This document shows, one piece after another, positions 49,547-59,577 of a stretch of DNA of 64,000 bases; position 1 is the first letter of the stretch, and each line of letters opens with the position of its first letter. The notes under the pieces are model-generated. The model was not told the DNA's origin. It saw only the letters and a list, made by a program, of their open reading frames with translations, and made no database searches. The translations under genes were made by a program, and so were the position numbers. Where the stretch lies: the NCBI GenBank assembly GCA_035550215.1, contig DASZPM010000031.1, positions 62,001 to 126,000 on the forward strand. The letters are read 5' to 3'. This DNA is from JABDFW01 sp035550215. GTDB lineage: Bacteria > Bacteroidota > Bacteroidia > Chitinophagales > Chitinophagaceae.

Positions 49547-52312
49547 ATGGCTTCCCCCCGTAAAAGAAAAATATTAATCATCACCGCGATTATTGCGGTT
49601 GCTATAATTGCTTCTGCATGGCTTATTGCCAGGGGCGATTCTTATGTTGATTATAGTACACAGGTAAAACCCATTATTAATAACAATTGTATTACCTGCC
49701 ATGGCGGGGTAAAAGCAAAAGGTAATTTCAGCCTTCTTTTCAGGGACGAGGCTTTGGGCAAAACTAAGTCTGGCAAACCCGCCATCATTCCAGGCGACCC
49801 GGAGCACAGCGAGATGATTCGCCGCTTAACGCTTACCGACCCGGATGAGCGCATGCCTTATCATCATAACTCCTTAAATAAGGAAGACATTGACATTCTG
49901 CGTAAATGGGTAAAAGAAGGCGCCCCCTGGGGTGAAAACTGGAGTTATGTTCCTTTACAGCCTGTAGCGGTACCCCTGCCTAAAAAATTTTTTGGGCTGA
50001 TGAACGCCACAGACGAATGGGCAAAGGATGATGTTGACTATTTCATTCTGCAGAAACTAAAGGAGCAAGGTTTATCTCATTCCCCCGAAGCAGACAAAGC
50101 AACCCTGTTACGCAGGGTAAGCCTTGATATAATAGGGATGCCTGCGCCGGCGTCCATCGCGCAAAAATATTTGAGCGACAATAGCGAACATGCTTATGAA
50201 GACCTTGTTGACAGCCTGCTGGCATCACCCCGTTATGGTGAAAAATGGACAAGTATGTGGCTTGACCTGGCACGCTACGCCGATACGAAGGGCTACGAAC
50301 GTGACGACAGCAGGAGCATTTGGCGCTACCGCGACTGGCTGATTGATGCATTTAATAAGGACATGCCTTATGACGAATTTATACGGGAACAAATAGCCGG
50401 TGACTTAATGTCAAACCCGACAGATGCGGAATATATAGCCACTGCCTTTAACCGTAACACCATGACGAATGATGAAGGCGGAACGGATAATGAAGAGTTT
50501 AGGACTGCGGCTGTATTGGACAGGGTTAATACTACCTGGAATGCCATTATGGGTACTACGTTCGGGTGTGTGCAATGCCACAGCCACCCGTACGACCCCT
50601 TTAAACATGATGATTATTATAAGTTCATGGCGTTTTTTAACGATACAAGGGATGAAGACAGTGAGGCAGATTACCCTTTGTTGCGCAGTTATAACGACAG
50701 CATGCAGCATGAACTCAAGATTTTAATAAGCTGGATAAGGGATAATGCTTCTGAACAGCGGGCAAACGAGGCAAAAAAGTTTTTAAGAACCTGGGAGCCT
50801 TCGTACAATTCGCTGGAATGTGACAGCTTTACAAACAGTGAACTAAATGACACCAAATGGACAGCTTTCAGAAATAATGCTTTGTGCAGGTTGAAGAATG
50901 TTGGACTTAATGGCCGTAGCCACCTTATATTCAGCTACCAGGGATATACCGGCGGCGGTGTTTGGAAAATTCATACAGATGCCCCGGACGGAGAGGTTAT
51001 TGCCACCATTCCCTTAAACGTTACAAAGAACGGGTGGCAAATGGCCGAAGCCGATATAAAGCCTGTAGCCGGTATGCATAACCTTTACTTTACCTATACA
51101 AATCCTAACCTGGCAAAACCCACCGAAACCGGCGCGTTGCTTGACTGGTTGTATTTTACCGAACCTTTTCCCGGCAGCGATAAACCCGGCTATGCTGAAA
51201 TGAAAGACCGGTTTTGGAAGTTGGCTACCGCCAATGTGGGTACCACCCCGGTAATGATGGACAACCCCTCGTGGATGCACCGCGCATCGTATGTGTTTGA
51301 ACGTGGTAATTGGTTGGTGAAAGAGGATAAAGTAGAGCCGGATGTCCCCCGTTCATTAAATCCTTTTCCATCCAACGCGCCACGTAACAGGTGGGGGCTG
51401 GCCTTATGGATAACTTCAAAACAAAATCCCCTTACAGCCCGCACCATGGTAAACAGGATATGGGAAGAAATATTTGGCAATGGCCTGGCAGAAACGGTGG
51501 AAGACCTTGGTACCCAGGGCTCGCCGCCAACACACCTGGAACTCCTGAACTGGCTGAGCTGGAAATTTATGAATGATGATAAATGGAGTGTGAAGCAGTT
51601 GATAAAAACTGTGGTGATGAGCGCTACGTACAGGCAATCATCATTAGTAACACCGGAGCAATTGCAAAAAGACCCTGAAAATAAATACTATGCCCGTGGC
51701 GCAAGGGTGCGCCTGTCGGCTGAGGAAATACGCGACCAGGCGTTATGTATTGCAAATGTAATGTGCCCTAAAATGTATGGGCCGGGTGTTATGCCATACC
51801 AGCCAAATGGTATTTGGTTATCCCCGTGGAATGGCCAAACCTGGGTGCAAAGCAAGGGGGAAGACCAGTACCGCAGGGCCGTGTACACTTACTGGAAGAG
51901 GTCTGCTGCATACCCCTCTATGCTGACATTTGATGGCGTTTCACGCGAAGTGTGTACCGCGCGCCGCATACGTACTAATACGCCCCTGCAGGCATTGGCC
52001 AACATGAACGACAGCGTTTTTACAGACCTGTCGAGAAAATTTGCTTTGCTGATGGAAAGCAAGGCAGGCAACAACGTGCAAAAGCAGGTACAAACCGGCT
52101 TCAGGCTGGCAACCTATCATGATATTGATGACAATAGTTTACAGGTCTTGCTGCATTTATATGAAGTTGCCTATAACCAGTTTAAAAACAGCCCGGTTAA
52201 AACAGACGAATTGATGGGTGGCCTGCAGAAACATGATGATGCAGCCACGGCGGCGCTTTCAATAGTAGCAAATGCTATTTTGAATTTGGATGAAGTGGTG
52301 ACGAAGAATTAA
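49547..52312 (+). CDS. Cytochrome c-like DUF1549/DUF1553 protein
   Basis: 921 residues. A membrane helix (about 8-27) is followed by a planctomycete cytochrome c (PSCyt1) domain with the heme site Cys48-I-T-Cys51-His52, a DUF1549 domain (about 140-350), a beta region (about 430-560) and DUF1553 (about 620-880). These proteins accompany DUF1501 proteins in Planctomycetota, Verrucomicrobiota and Bacteroidota and are thought to act on glycans, perhaps oxidatively. The DUF1501 partner (55836) is on the same strand but separated by two genes. The heme call rests on one CXXCH; Met ligation is not visible. Confidence 0.92.
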   Translation: MASPRKRKILIITAIIAVAIIASAWLIARGDSYVDYSTQVKPIINNNCITCHGGVKAKGNFSLLFRDEALGKTKSGKPAIIPGDPEHSEMIRRLTLTDPDERMPYHHNSLNKEDIDILRKWVKEGAPWGENWSYVPLQPVAVPLPKKFFGLMNATDEWAKDDVDYFILQKLKEQGLSHSPEADKATLLRRVSLDIIGMPAPASIAQKYLSDNSEHAYEDLVDSLLASPRYGEKWTSMWLDLARYADTKGYERDDSRSIWRYRDWLIDAFNKDMPYDEFIREQIAGDLMSNPTDAEYIATAFNRNTMTNDEGGTDNEEFRTAAVLDRVNTTWNAIMGTTFGCVQCHSHPYDPFKHDDYYKFMAFFNDTRDEDSEADYPLLRSYNDSMQHELKILISWIRDNASEQRANEAKKFLRTWEPSYNSLECDSFTNSELNDTKWTAFRNNALCRLKNVGLNGRSHLIFSYQGYTGGGVWKIHTDAPDGEVIATIPLNVTKNGWQMAEADIKPVAGMHNLYFTYTNPNLAKPTETGALLDWLYFTEPFPGSDKPGYAEMKDRFWKLATANVGTTPVMMDNPSWMHRASYVFERGNWLVKEDKVEPDVPRSLNPFPSNAPRNRWGLALWITSKQNPLTARTMVNRIWEEIFGNGLAETVEDLGTQGSPPTHLELLNWLSWKFMNDDKWSVKQLIKTVVMSATYRQSSLVTPEQLQKDPENKYYARGARVRLSAEEIRDQALCIANVMCPKMYGPGVMPYQPNGIWLSPWNGQTWVQSKGEDQYRRAVYTYWKRSAAYPSMLTFDGVSREVCTARRIRTNTPLQALANMNDSVFTDLSRKFALLMESKAGNNVQKQVQTGFRLATYHDIDDNSLQVLLHLYEVAYNQFKNSPVKTDELMGGLQKHDDAATAALSIVANAILNLDEVVTKN

Positions 52313-52410
52313 GTTGAAAAACCTTAAATAAGAAGTGCACAGCGGGGGTGTTATCAGAAAAATAAGTCGAAATTCTTTGGATGCTTTGAAATGACATATA
52401 AACTAATTGG

Positions 52411-53202
52411 ATGAAATTATTAGCCATGATGTTTTTGATTTGTGGTTCGCTTATTTCCTATGGCCAAAATCTGAAGGAAAGTGAAAAAAGATTGAGTGAT
52501 AATTTTAGCAAAATTCACTACTGGGCCTTTTATAAAGATGCAGAAGCTGATACAACAAAATTTTCTCATGATTCAGTGGAAAAATATAACCGCATTTTTG
52601 AAAAAGAACTGTTGCAAATTGCGTCAACAAATGTCAAAAGCATTTCTTACAATTTCCAGAGTTTACGCGATAGCGGCTTAAGAATAGTAACATCGAAAGA
52701 CGGGTTATTTAGAATTTACACGTGGGATACATGGATGGGTGGTACGATGCATTATTTTGAGAACATACTGCAATATAATACCAGGGGCGAGGTAAGAGCG
52801 GAACAACGCGGAGATGCGCTAAAAGATGATATTGCCTCCGGATATATGTATTACGGGATTGATGATATAGCATCTGGGGACAAAACATTTTATTTGACAT
52901 TAAGTGGTGCGGTTTTATCGTCCGCTTTGTCAGATCATAATGTGAAATTTTTTTCAATTGACAACGGCGTGTTAAATGATGACGCAAAACTTATAAAAAC
53001 ACGTACCGGCATAAGGAATGAATTGGGTTATGAAGTAGATTTAAGTTCATCGGCTAACAGAGATAGGGATGCGCCTGATTTTTCAATTGAATATGACAGT
53101 TTGGCCAAAATAATTTCAATCCCCGTTATTCTTGACAACAACAAGGTAACATCAAGACGTATAAAATATAAATTCACTGGTAAATATTTTGAAAAATTAT
53201 AG
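52411..53202 (+). CDS. Secreted protein of unknown function
   Basis: 263 residues. A signal peptide M-K-L-L-A-M-M-F-L-I-C-G-S-L-I-S-Y-G-Q (1-19) precedes a mainly beta sequence; the segment W-A-F-Y-K-D-A-E-A-D-T-T-K-F-S-H-D-S and R-I-Y-T-W-D-T-W-M-G-G-T-M-H-Y-F recall a small beta-propeller or lipocalin-like family without a clear match. It lies 98 bases after the DUF1549/1553 gene; the last 14 codons overlap an alternative start of the GH95 gene. It interrupts the usual DUF1553-DUF1501 order. Function unknown. Confidence 0.7.
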   Translation: MKLLAMMFLICGSLISYGQNLKESEKRLSDNFSKIHYWAFYKDAEADTTKFSHDSVEKYNRIFEKELLQIASTNVKSISYNFQSLRDSGLRIVTSKDGLFRIYTWDTWMGGTMHYFENILQYNTRGEVRAEQRGDALKDDIASGYMYYGIDDIASGDKTFYLTLSGAVLSSALSDHNVKFFSIDNGVLNDDAKLIKTRTGIRNELGYEVDLSSSANRDRDAPDFSIEYDSLAKIISIPVILDNNKVTSRRIKYKFTGKYFEKL

Positions 53203-53236
53203 TTTAAATAATTTATTTACAGCTAACAGGCTCATT

Positions 53237-55702
53237 ATGGTTAAACGATTACATATTATTTTTCTTTTCTCCCTTTTTTTCACTTCCTCTTTCTCTCAAT
53301 CCAATCTCAAGCTTTGGTACACCAAACCTGCAGAAACATGGACCGAAGCCCTGCCTGTAGGCAATGGCCGCCTCGGGGCTATGGTATTCGGTGGTGTAGA
53401 TACAGAACTGTTGCAGTTAAATGAAGCAACCTTATGGACAGGCGGTCCCGTTAAAACCAACGTTAACCCGGATTCAAAAAACTGGCTGCCTAAAATAAGA
53501 GAAGCTTTGTTTAAAGGAGATTACGACTCGGCCTCCGTATTAACAAGGCACATGCAGGGGTTGTACTCGCAAAGCTATTTGCCGCTGGCTGATTTAACCA
53601 TAAAACAGCAGTTTCCGGCAGGTACGCCAACCGGTTACTACCGGGATTTAAATATAAGCAATGCCATTACCACTACCCGCTTTACAGTTGACGGCGTTGA
53701 ATATACAAGGGAAGTATTTGTTTCTGCACCGGCACAGGTAATTGTAATAAGGCTGCACAGCAGTAAGGCCAAAATGATAAATGCAGTTATACACGCCAGC
53801 AGCCAGGTGCATTTTAAAACTGGAGTGGTTGATAACAGCGAAACAGCACTTACCGGCAAAGCCCCCGCGCATGTTGAGCCCAGCTATGTAGATAAAAAAG
53901 ACCCCATTATTTATAATGACCCCGCAGGCTGTAACGGTATGCGTTTTGAACTGCTGGTAAAAGCGGTGACTAATGACGGAACAGTTACAGCAGATGAGGC
54001 GGGCATACACGTGCAGGGCTCGTCAGATGTTATGTTATTGCTGTCTGCTGCTACGAGTTTTAATGGCTTTGACAAATGCCCGGACAGCGAGGGCAAAGAC
54101 GAAAAGAAGCTCGCTGAAGGTTACCTGGCAGGCGCCGTTTCTAAATCTTTTGGCGAATTGTTGAGCGCCCATGAGTCGGATTATCATGAGTTTTTTAACC
54201 GCGTTTCACTCAAAATAAATAACAACAGGAATAACCATGCCGAGTTACCTACGGACGACCGGCTGGAGGCATACACCAAAGGCGGCAGCGATGATGGACT
54301 GGAAGCGTTATATTTTCAATATGGCCGTTACCTGCTTATATCCTCATCCCGCACCCCAGGTGTGCCTGCCAACCTGCAGGGCTTATGGAATAAAGATTTG
54401 CGACCACCGTGGAGTTCCAACTACACTATTAATATCAACACAGAGATGAACTACTGGCCGTCGGAAGTGACTAATCTTGCTGAAATGCGGCAGCCGTTAT
54501 ATAATTTAATAAGCAACCTTTCTGTAACGGGGAGCACTACGGCCCAACAATTTTATGGTATGGGTGGCTGGGTGGCGCATCATAATACAGATATATGGGC
54601 GCTCTCTAATCCTGTTGGTGATATTGGCCATGGTGAACCTAAATGGGCTGACTGGCCTATGGGCGGTAACTGGCTTTGCCGTGATTTATGGGAGCATTAC
54701 CTGTTTAGCGGGGATAAAAGATTTCTGCAGAAAACAGCATATCCTTTAATGAAGGGTGCCGCGGAATTTTCCCTTCAGTGGCTGGTGCCCGACAGTAATG
54801 GTTACCTGGTAACAGCCCCTTCCATGTCGCCTGAAAATGCCTATTATTACGATGGTAAAAAAGTATCGGATGTTTCAATCGCTTCTACCATGGATATGAG
54901 CATCCTTCGTGACCTGTTTGGCAACCTCATCAGCGCGTCAGAAATACTTGGTATAGATAAATCATTCCGGGACAGCCTGGTACAGGCAAAGGCAAAACTT
55001 TACCCGTTCAAAATAGGGCATAACGGTAACCTGCAGGAATGGTTTAAAGATTTTGACGATGTAGAGCCTCATCACAGGCATGTATCGCATTTATTCGCGT
55101 TGCATCCCGGCAATCAAATATCTCCCATCACAACGCCCCAACTGGCAAAAGCTGCTATCCGCACACTGGAAATGCGTGGTGATGATGGCACGGGCTGGAG
55201 CCTTGCGTGGAAAGTAAACTTTTGGGCCAGGCTGCTTGACGGTGACCATGCGTATAAATTGTACCGGGACCTCTTCAGGTTAACAAGAGAAAAAGGGTAT
55301 AACATGAGCAACGGCGGCGGTGTGTACCCGGATTTGCTGGATGCCCACCCACCTTTCCAGATAGACGGAAACTTTGGTGGCACTGCCGGTGTGGCTGAAA
55401 TGTTATTGCAAAGCCAGGATAACGAGTTGTACTTGCTGCCTGCTATTCCTGCTGCATGGCAAAGCGGCGAGGTAAAAGGGCTAAAGGCGAGAGGTGGCTT
55501 CGAGGTGAATGAATGGTGGGAAGGCGGCAGGTTTAAAACCGCCGTGATAACTTCATTAAACGGCAACATTTGCAACATACGCTGCAACACACCCGTTAAA
55601 GTTAGGGGAATGAGTGTTGCTGCACAAAAACAGGCAATAGGTTACACCCTTAGTTTTAAAACAGAAAAGGGGAGGACGTATGCCATTGAGATAGCGGAGT
55701 AG
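53237..55702 (+). CDS. Glycoside hydrolase family 95 (alpha-1,2-L-fucosidase-like)
   Basis: 821 residues from the ATG at 53237; a frame extension to 53189 overlaps the previous gene and lacks a signal. The signal peptide (about 1-20) precedes an N-terminal beta domain (P-A-E-T-W-T-E-A-L-P-V-G-N-G-R-L-G-A) and an (alpha/alpha)6 barrel. By analogy with Bifidobacterium AfcA, the catalytic residues are Asn399 and Asn401 (N-I-N-T-E-M-N-Y-W), the acid Glu533 (M-S-P-E-N-A) and Asp710 (I-D-G-N-F-G). It removes fucose or galactose from branched glycans in the periplasm. It lies inside the DUF1553/DUF1501 interval. Confidence 0.95.
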   Translation: MVKRLHIIFLFSLFFTSSFSQSNLKLWYTKPAETWTEALPVGNGRLGAMVFGGVDTELLQLNEATLWTGGPVKTNVNPDSKNWLPKIREALFKGDYDSASVLTRHMQGLYSQSYLPLADLTIKQQFPAGTPTGYYRDLNISNAITTTRFTVDGVEYTREVFVSAPAQVIVIRLHSSKAKMINAVIHASSQVHFKTGVVDNSETALTGKAPAHVEPSYVDKKDPIIYNDPAGCNGMRFELLVKAVTNDGTVTADEAGIHVQGSSDVMLLLSAATSFNGFDKCPDSEGKDEKKLAEGYLAGAVSKSFGELLSAHESDYHEFFNRVSLKINNNRNNHAELPTDDRLEAYTKGGSDDGLEALYFQYGRYLLISSSRTPGVPANLQGLWNKDLRPPWSSNYTININTEMNYWPSEVTNLAEMRQPLYNLISNLSVTGSTTAQQFYGMGGWVAHHNTDIWALSNPVGDIGHGEPKWADWPMGGNWLCRDLWEHYLFSGDKRFLQKTAYPLMKGAAEFSLQWLVPDSNGYLVTAPSMSPENAYYYDGKKVSDVSIASTMDMSILRDLFGNLISASEILGIDKSFRDSLVQAKAKLYPFKIGHNGNLQEWFKDFDDVEPHHRHVSHLFALHPGNQISPITTPQLAKAAIRTLEMRGDDGTGWSLAWKVNFWARLLDGDHAYKLYRDLFRLTREKGYNMSNGGGVYPDLLDAHPPFQIDGNFGGTAGVAEMLLQSQDNELYLLPAIPAAWQSGEVKGLKARGGFEVNEWWEGGRFKTAVITSLNGNICNIRCNTPVKVRGMSVAAQKQAIGYTLSFKTEKGRTYAIEIAE

Positions 55703-55835
55703 GTGTTTTAACCAGGATAGCTACTGCACCTTAGAACGAGGTGAAATGATAAAAGGCTTTTGAGGCCCGTAGGGCGAAACTGTTTAGCACATAATATTTA
55801 CTTTTAATTCCCAAAGGGTAAAGGGGGATGGGAAG

Positions 55836-57338
55836 ATGACACAAAAAGAATTACATAACCAGCGCCTGCTGCGCGAAGCAGAAATGAGGGTAATGCAAAT
55901 GCATACCCGGAGGCATTTTATTAAGGAAAGTGCCATGGGGCTCGGCGCGCTGGCGCTGGGTGCATTAATGGGTTGCGGTGCTAAAAATGAAAGCACCCAA
56001 ATTGCTTTTGACCCCGCCCACCCTCTCGCACCCAAATTGCCGCCTTTTCCCGGCAAGGCAAAAAGTGTTATTTACCTGCACATGGCGGGAGCGCCTTCGC
56101 AACTGGAACTATTTGATTATAAACCTGAACTTGCCAAAATGGATGGGCAGCTATGCCCACCCTCCCTGCTGGAAGGTAAACGGTTTGCTTTTATACGTGG
56201 CGTGCCTAAAATGTTAGGCCCGCAGGCAAAATTTGCGCAGCATGGGCAAAGCGGAGCATGGGTAAGCGAAAACATGCCGCACCTTGCCAGCATTGTAGAT
56301 GAAGTAACCTTTTTAAAGGCAGTTACCACCGACCAGTTTAACCATGCGCCTGCGCAACTAATGGTGCATACCGGCAGTGCACGTTTGGGCAGGCCGAGTA
56401 TGGGTAGCTGGGTTACTTATGGCCTGGGTACTGAAAACCAAAACCTGCCCGGCTTTGTGGTGCTCACCAGCGGCGGCCGTAATCCCGATGCGGGTAAAAG
56501 CGTGTGGGGTAGTGGCTTTTTACCCAGCGTGTACCAGGGTGTACAGTGCAGGAACGAAGGTGACCCCGTATTATTTTTAAAAGACCCGGATGGCATGAGC
56601 CGTGATTTACGTAAGGCAAGCATTGATGCTATAAACCAGGTAAACGAGGATGAATATAAAACATATAAAGACCCTGAAATACTAAGTAGGATTTCACAGT
56701 ACGAGATGGCGTATAAAATGCAGATTTCCGTGCCGGAAGTAATGAATATTGATGATGAGCCCCAATATATTCATGACATGTACGGCACGCAGCCGGGCAA
56801 AGCCAGCCTTGCCAACAATATTTTGCTTGCCAGGAAACTGGTGGAAAAAGGCGTGCGCTTTGTACAAATATTCGACTGGGGCTGGGATAGCCATGGCACC
56901 GATGCCAGCCTTGCCATAGATATTGGCTTTATAAACAAATGCCGCCAGGTAGATAAAGCCGCCACCGCCCTTATTCTTGACCTTAAACAGCGCGGACTGT
57001 TAGACGAGACGCTCGTAATTTGGGGCGGCGAGTTTGGCCGCACACCTATGATGGAGAATAGAGAAGGCAAACAAAACCCCTTTAAAGGGCGCGATCATCA
57101 CACCGATGCATTCACTATCTGGATGGCGGGGGCAGGCATAAAAAAGGGCTACAGCCACGGAGAGACCGATGAAATAGGTTACGAAGCCATCAGTGGTAAA
57201 GCAGACCCGTTTGATGTGCAGGCCACCATATTAAACCAGCTTGGTTTCGATCACGAAAAATTCACCTATAACTTCCAGGGCCGCCCATTCAGGCTAACAG
57301 ATGTAAAGGGTAAAGTGATTGAGGAAGTGATGGCGTAG
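55836..57338 (+). CDS. DUF1501 domain protein, Tat-exported
   Basis: 500 residues. The Tat-type signal, M-H-T-R-R-H-F-I-K-E-S-A-M-G-L-G-A-L (about 22-40), is followed by the alkaline-phosphatase-superfamily-like DUF1501 domain: V-I-Y-L-H-M-A-G-A-P-S-Q-L-E-L-F-D, the W-D-S-H-G-T-D segment, V-I-W-G-G-E-F-G-R-T-P and G-R-D-H-H-T-D-A-F-T. The start is supported by GGGAAG 2-7 bases before the ATG. Partner of the DUF1549/1553 protein at 49547 but 3.5 kb away. The hydrolytic substrate is not established; sulfate or phosphate esters of glycans are possible. Confidence 0.92.
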   Translation: MTQKELHNQRLLREAEMRVMQMHTRRHFIKESAMGLGALALGALMGCGAKNESTQIAFDPAHPLAPKLPPFPGKAKSVIYLHMAGAPSQLELFDYKPELAKMDGQLCPPSLLEGKRFAFIRGVPKMLGPQAKFAQHGQSGAWVSENMPHLASIVDEVTFLKAVTTDQFNHAPAQLMVHTGSARLGRPSMGSWVTYGLGTENQNLPGFVVLTSGGRNPDAGKSVWGSGFLPSVYQGVQCRNEGDPVLFLKDPDGMSRDLRKASIDAINQVNEDEYKTYKDPEILSRISQYEMAYKMQISVPEVMNIDDEPQYIHDMYGTQPGKASLANNILLARKLVEKGVRFVQIFDWGWDSHGTDASLAIDIGFINKCRQVDKAATALILDLKQRGLLDETLVIWGGEFGRTPMMENREGKQNPFKGRDHHTDAFTIWMAGAGIKKGYSHGETDEIGYEAISGKADPFDVQATILNQLGFDHEKFTYNFQGRPFRLTDVKGKVIEEVMA

Positions 57339-57363
57339 TAGCGTGCAGGTTGTTTTGGTAACC

Positions 57364-58782
57364 TTACCATTGGCTTCCGGCACCTTTAACCAATACAAAT
57401 AAGCCGTCTTCATTAATAAACCCTTCCCTGTAAACGGGCACATTATTTTTATCCCTCCCAAGGCAAACCTTAGCCAGGGCCAGGTGAGATTTAGGATCGA
57501 AAAATATGCCGTTAATATTTGCAAGTTCAAAAACCGGCATCACCACTTTTTTGGTAGCAAGGTTTATAAAACCATACATAGGCATTTGTGTATAAGGGCT
57601 TCTCGCCGTACGTGTGCTGAAAACAAGTTTGGGGTTTGTTTCACCAATGGTATAAGTACCTTCTTCTTCAAACCACGAATCAGCAGGTATGCCAAATGAT
57701 TTAAAAAAATCTGGCTTGGCAATAAGGTTAAAGGTGGTATCCATTATATACCGGGCACTAAAGGCAAGGCCGTAGTTTGTAAAATGATCAAAGGCGCCAT
57801 ATTTACTTACATCTGCAGATGTTTGCTTAAATACAATTTCGCCCTTCTTGTTAATAAAAGCATACTCAAAAGCCGTTTTGTCTTTCGGCTGCACCCGGGC
57901 AAAACCACACATAAAATCATTGGGATGTATGGAAAATTGCAGTGGTATTACTAATTTACCATCCGTATTTATGTAGCCGTATTTCATCTCGCCAAACTGA
58001 TCTTTCTTGCCCACTACCGCCATACCATCTGAAAAAGGTGTGGCTTCATCAAACCATCCTGTAATTATTTCGCCGGTTATTTTCCGGTATCTCCATGCGC
58101 CTATCGTGGGGTCATTTATACGCTCAATTCCTATGCCGCCTATTATATTTTCAAGCCTTCGGTCTAATGCATAACTTTTGCCTCCGGGCGTTGTGTAAGT
58201 GTAGGCCGTTCCGCTGTTGTGGGTTTCAATTAATTTTTTGTTGTCGCTGTAATCACTAAGGGCAGAGCTGGCAGTTTTCTTTACAACTATTTTGCCCTCA
58301 CTGTTCATGTACCCACCCCACTGGTGGTCCATATTGTTGTATGCATATAAGCCGTTATAATAAACCTGGTAATTTTCTTTAGGGCCGGGGTAAAACACTT
58401 CGGTAATGTCGTAAGTGTTGTATGGAACAATATAGTTGCCCGCAGAATCAATGAGAGCTGATGATGTACCCTTGTATATTTTTGCCGAGCCTGCATTAAA
58501 AGAAAATAGGCGGTCAGCATCAATATATTTTACAGCAAGCGCCAAATCGCCGGGTTTAACACCGCTCACGCCGGTGGCCGATTGCGTTCCTGCTGACTGC
58601 ACGGTTGTTGATGTTGAATCTTTTTTCTTTTTCTTAAAAAGAGCGGAAATATCCTGTATGGTTTTCTTAAAGTCTTTGGAATTATTTTGTGCATTGATAA
58701 TTTGCGCCGATAAAGCCCCCGAAACAAAAAGAATAATAAAAAGATGCTTGCAGGCCAGCCGTTTAAACAGTAGCATACGCAT
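57364..58782 (-). CDS. Exported WG-repeat protein
   Basis: 472 residues. A signal or anchor helix (about 8-27) and a Ser/Thr/Lys linker precede WG beta repeats (about 60-470), recognisable as Y-I-N-T-D-G-K-L-V-I-P-L-Q-F, F-I-N-K-K-G-E-I-V-F-K and G-F-I-N-E-D-G-L-F-V. WG proteins form repetitive beta structures of unknown function, often surface-exposed or interaction modules. The ATG overlaps the TAA of the upstream SHOCT gene by one base (TAATG), so the two are coupled. The C-terminus converges with the DUF1501 gene. Confidence 0.85.
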   Translation of the reverse strand: MRMLLFKRLACKHLFIILFVSGALSAQIINAQNNSKDFKKTIQDISALFKKKKKDSTSTTVQSAGTQSATGVSGVKPGDLALAVKYIDADRLFSFNAGSAKIYKGTSSALIDSAGNYIVPYNTYDITEVFYPGPKENYQVYYNGLYAYNNMDHQWGGYMNSEGKIVVKKTASSALSDYSDNKKLIETHNSGTAYTYTTPGGKSYALDRRLENIIGGIGIERINDPTIGAWRYRKITGEIITGWFDEATPFSDGMAVVGKKDQFGEMKYGYINTDGKLVIPLQFSIHPNDFMCGFARVQPKDKTAFEYAFINKKGEIVFKQTSADVSKYGAFDHFTNYGLAFSARYIMDTTFNLIAKPDFFKSFGIPADSWFEEEGTYTIGETNPKLVFSTRTARSPYTQMPMYGFINLATKKVVMPVFELANINGIFFDPKSHLALAKVCLGRDKNNVPVYREGFINEDGLFVLVKGAGSQW

Positions 58783-59387
58783 TAAAATATTTTAGCTTTC
58801 ATTTCATTGTATTCGTCTTCTGAAATTTTTCCTTCATTTTTAAGGGTAATAAGCCTTTCTAATTCATCAAGCCTGTTTTTACCGGCAGGGACATCCCTTA
58901 CAGGGGATGATGTATTAAGGTGAGAAGTGATATTTTTTTTGAGGTCTTTAAGCCCGCTTTGTAAATCAGCTTCCGGTGATTTAAGAAACCAGGCTGAAGC
59001 TGCTAATGCAATAGCCGCTACAAGGCTTATCCAAAGCCCGAAACCAAAATGAGCCTCTGCAAAGCCAGCCGAACCAAGGCTGCCGGAGGTGTTGGCCATA
59101 AAAATTAAAACTGACAACAAGGAAACAGCGGCTGCACCGAGCGACGCCATCCAGGTGCCTTTCTCAAAGGGTAAAGTGTTGTTACCTGTAAAGGTAAGTA
59201 CACCTGCTGCGGCAAAGCCAAAAAAGGCAAGTATGCCAATACCGCTAAACCCATTTGTGCTGCGACTTATGCTTTCCCCAAATATGCCCGCTGATACAGT
59301 TAACCATGGCAAAAAAATGCTTAATATTCCGGCAGCGGCGGCAACCAGGATGTATTTTTTTTGTTTGTGCAGAGCTTTAAAATTCAT
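58782..59387 (-). CDS. Four-helix membrane protein with C-terminal SHOCT domain
   Basis: 201 residues. Helices at about 13-32, 46-64, 78-98 and 112-133 are followed by a linker and a SHOCT domain at about 173-201 (L-D-E-L-E-R-L-I-T-L-K-N-E-G-K-I-S-E-D-E-Y-N-E-M-K). SHOCT domains probably mediate oligomerisation. The stop shares one base with the WG gene ATG, so the two proteins are likely made in equal amounts. No catalytic signature is seen. Confidence 0.8.
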   Translation of the reverse strand: MNFKALHKQKKYILVAAAAGILSIFLPWLTVSAGIFGESISRSTNGFSGIGILAFFGFAAAGVLTFTGNNTLPFEKGTWMASLGAAAVSLLSVLIFMANTSGSLGSAGFAEAHFGFGLWISLVAAIALAASAWFLKSPEADLQSGLKDLKKNITSHLNTSSPVRDVPAGKNRLDELERLITLKNEGKISEDEYNEMKAKIF

Positions 59388-59577
59388 AACAATGGTATAT
59401 TATTTTTACTATTTATATTTCGCAGCATATAGCTAAAATAGGCTGCTTGTAGCTACTTAATAAATGCTGATTATTTTTCGTCTATGATTAATTATTTTCT
59501 GCCGGTTTTAGCGTGATAAATGCGTGATAATGTGTATCTTTTGCAGGTTACAATTTGTATGCACATCAACCGCGGTT

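Noticed and set aside
52313..52410. Insertion-sequence end in front of the hypothetical gene
   Set aside because: No terminal inverted repeats, target duplication or transposase fragment is visible around the possible insertion.
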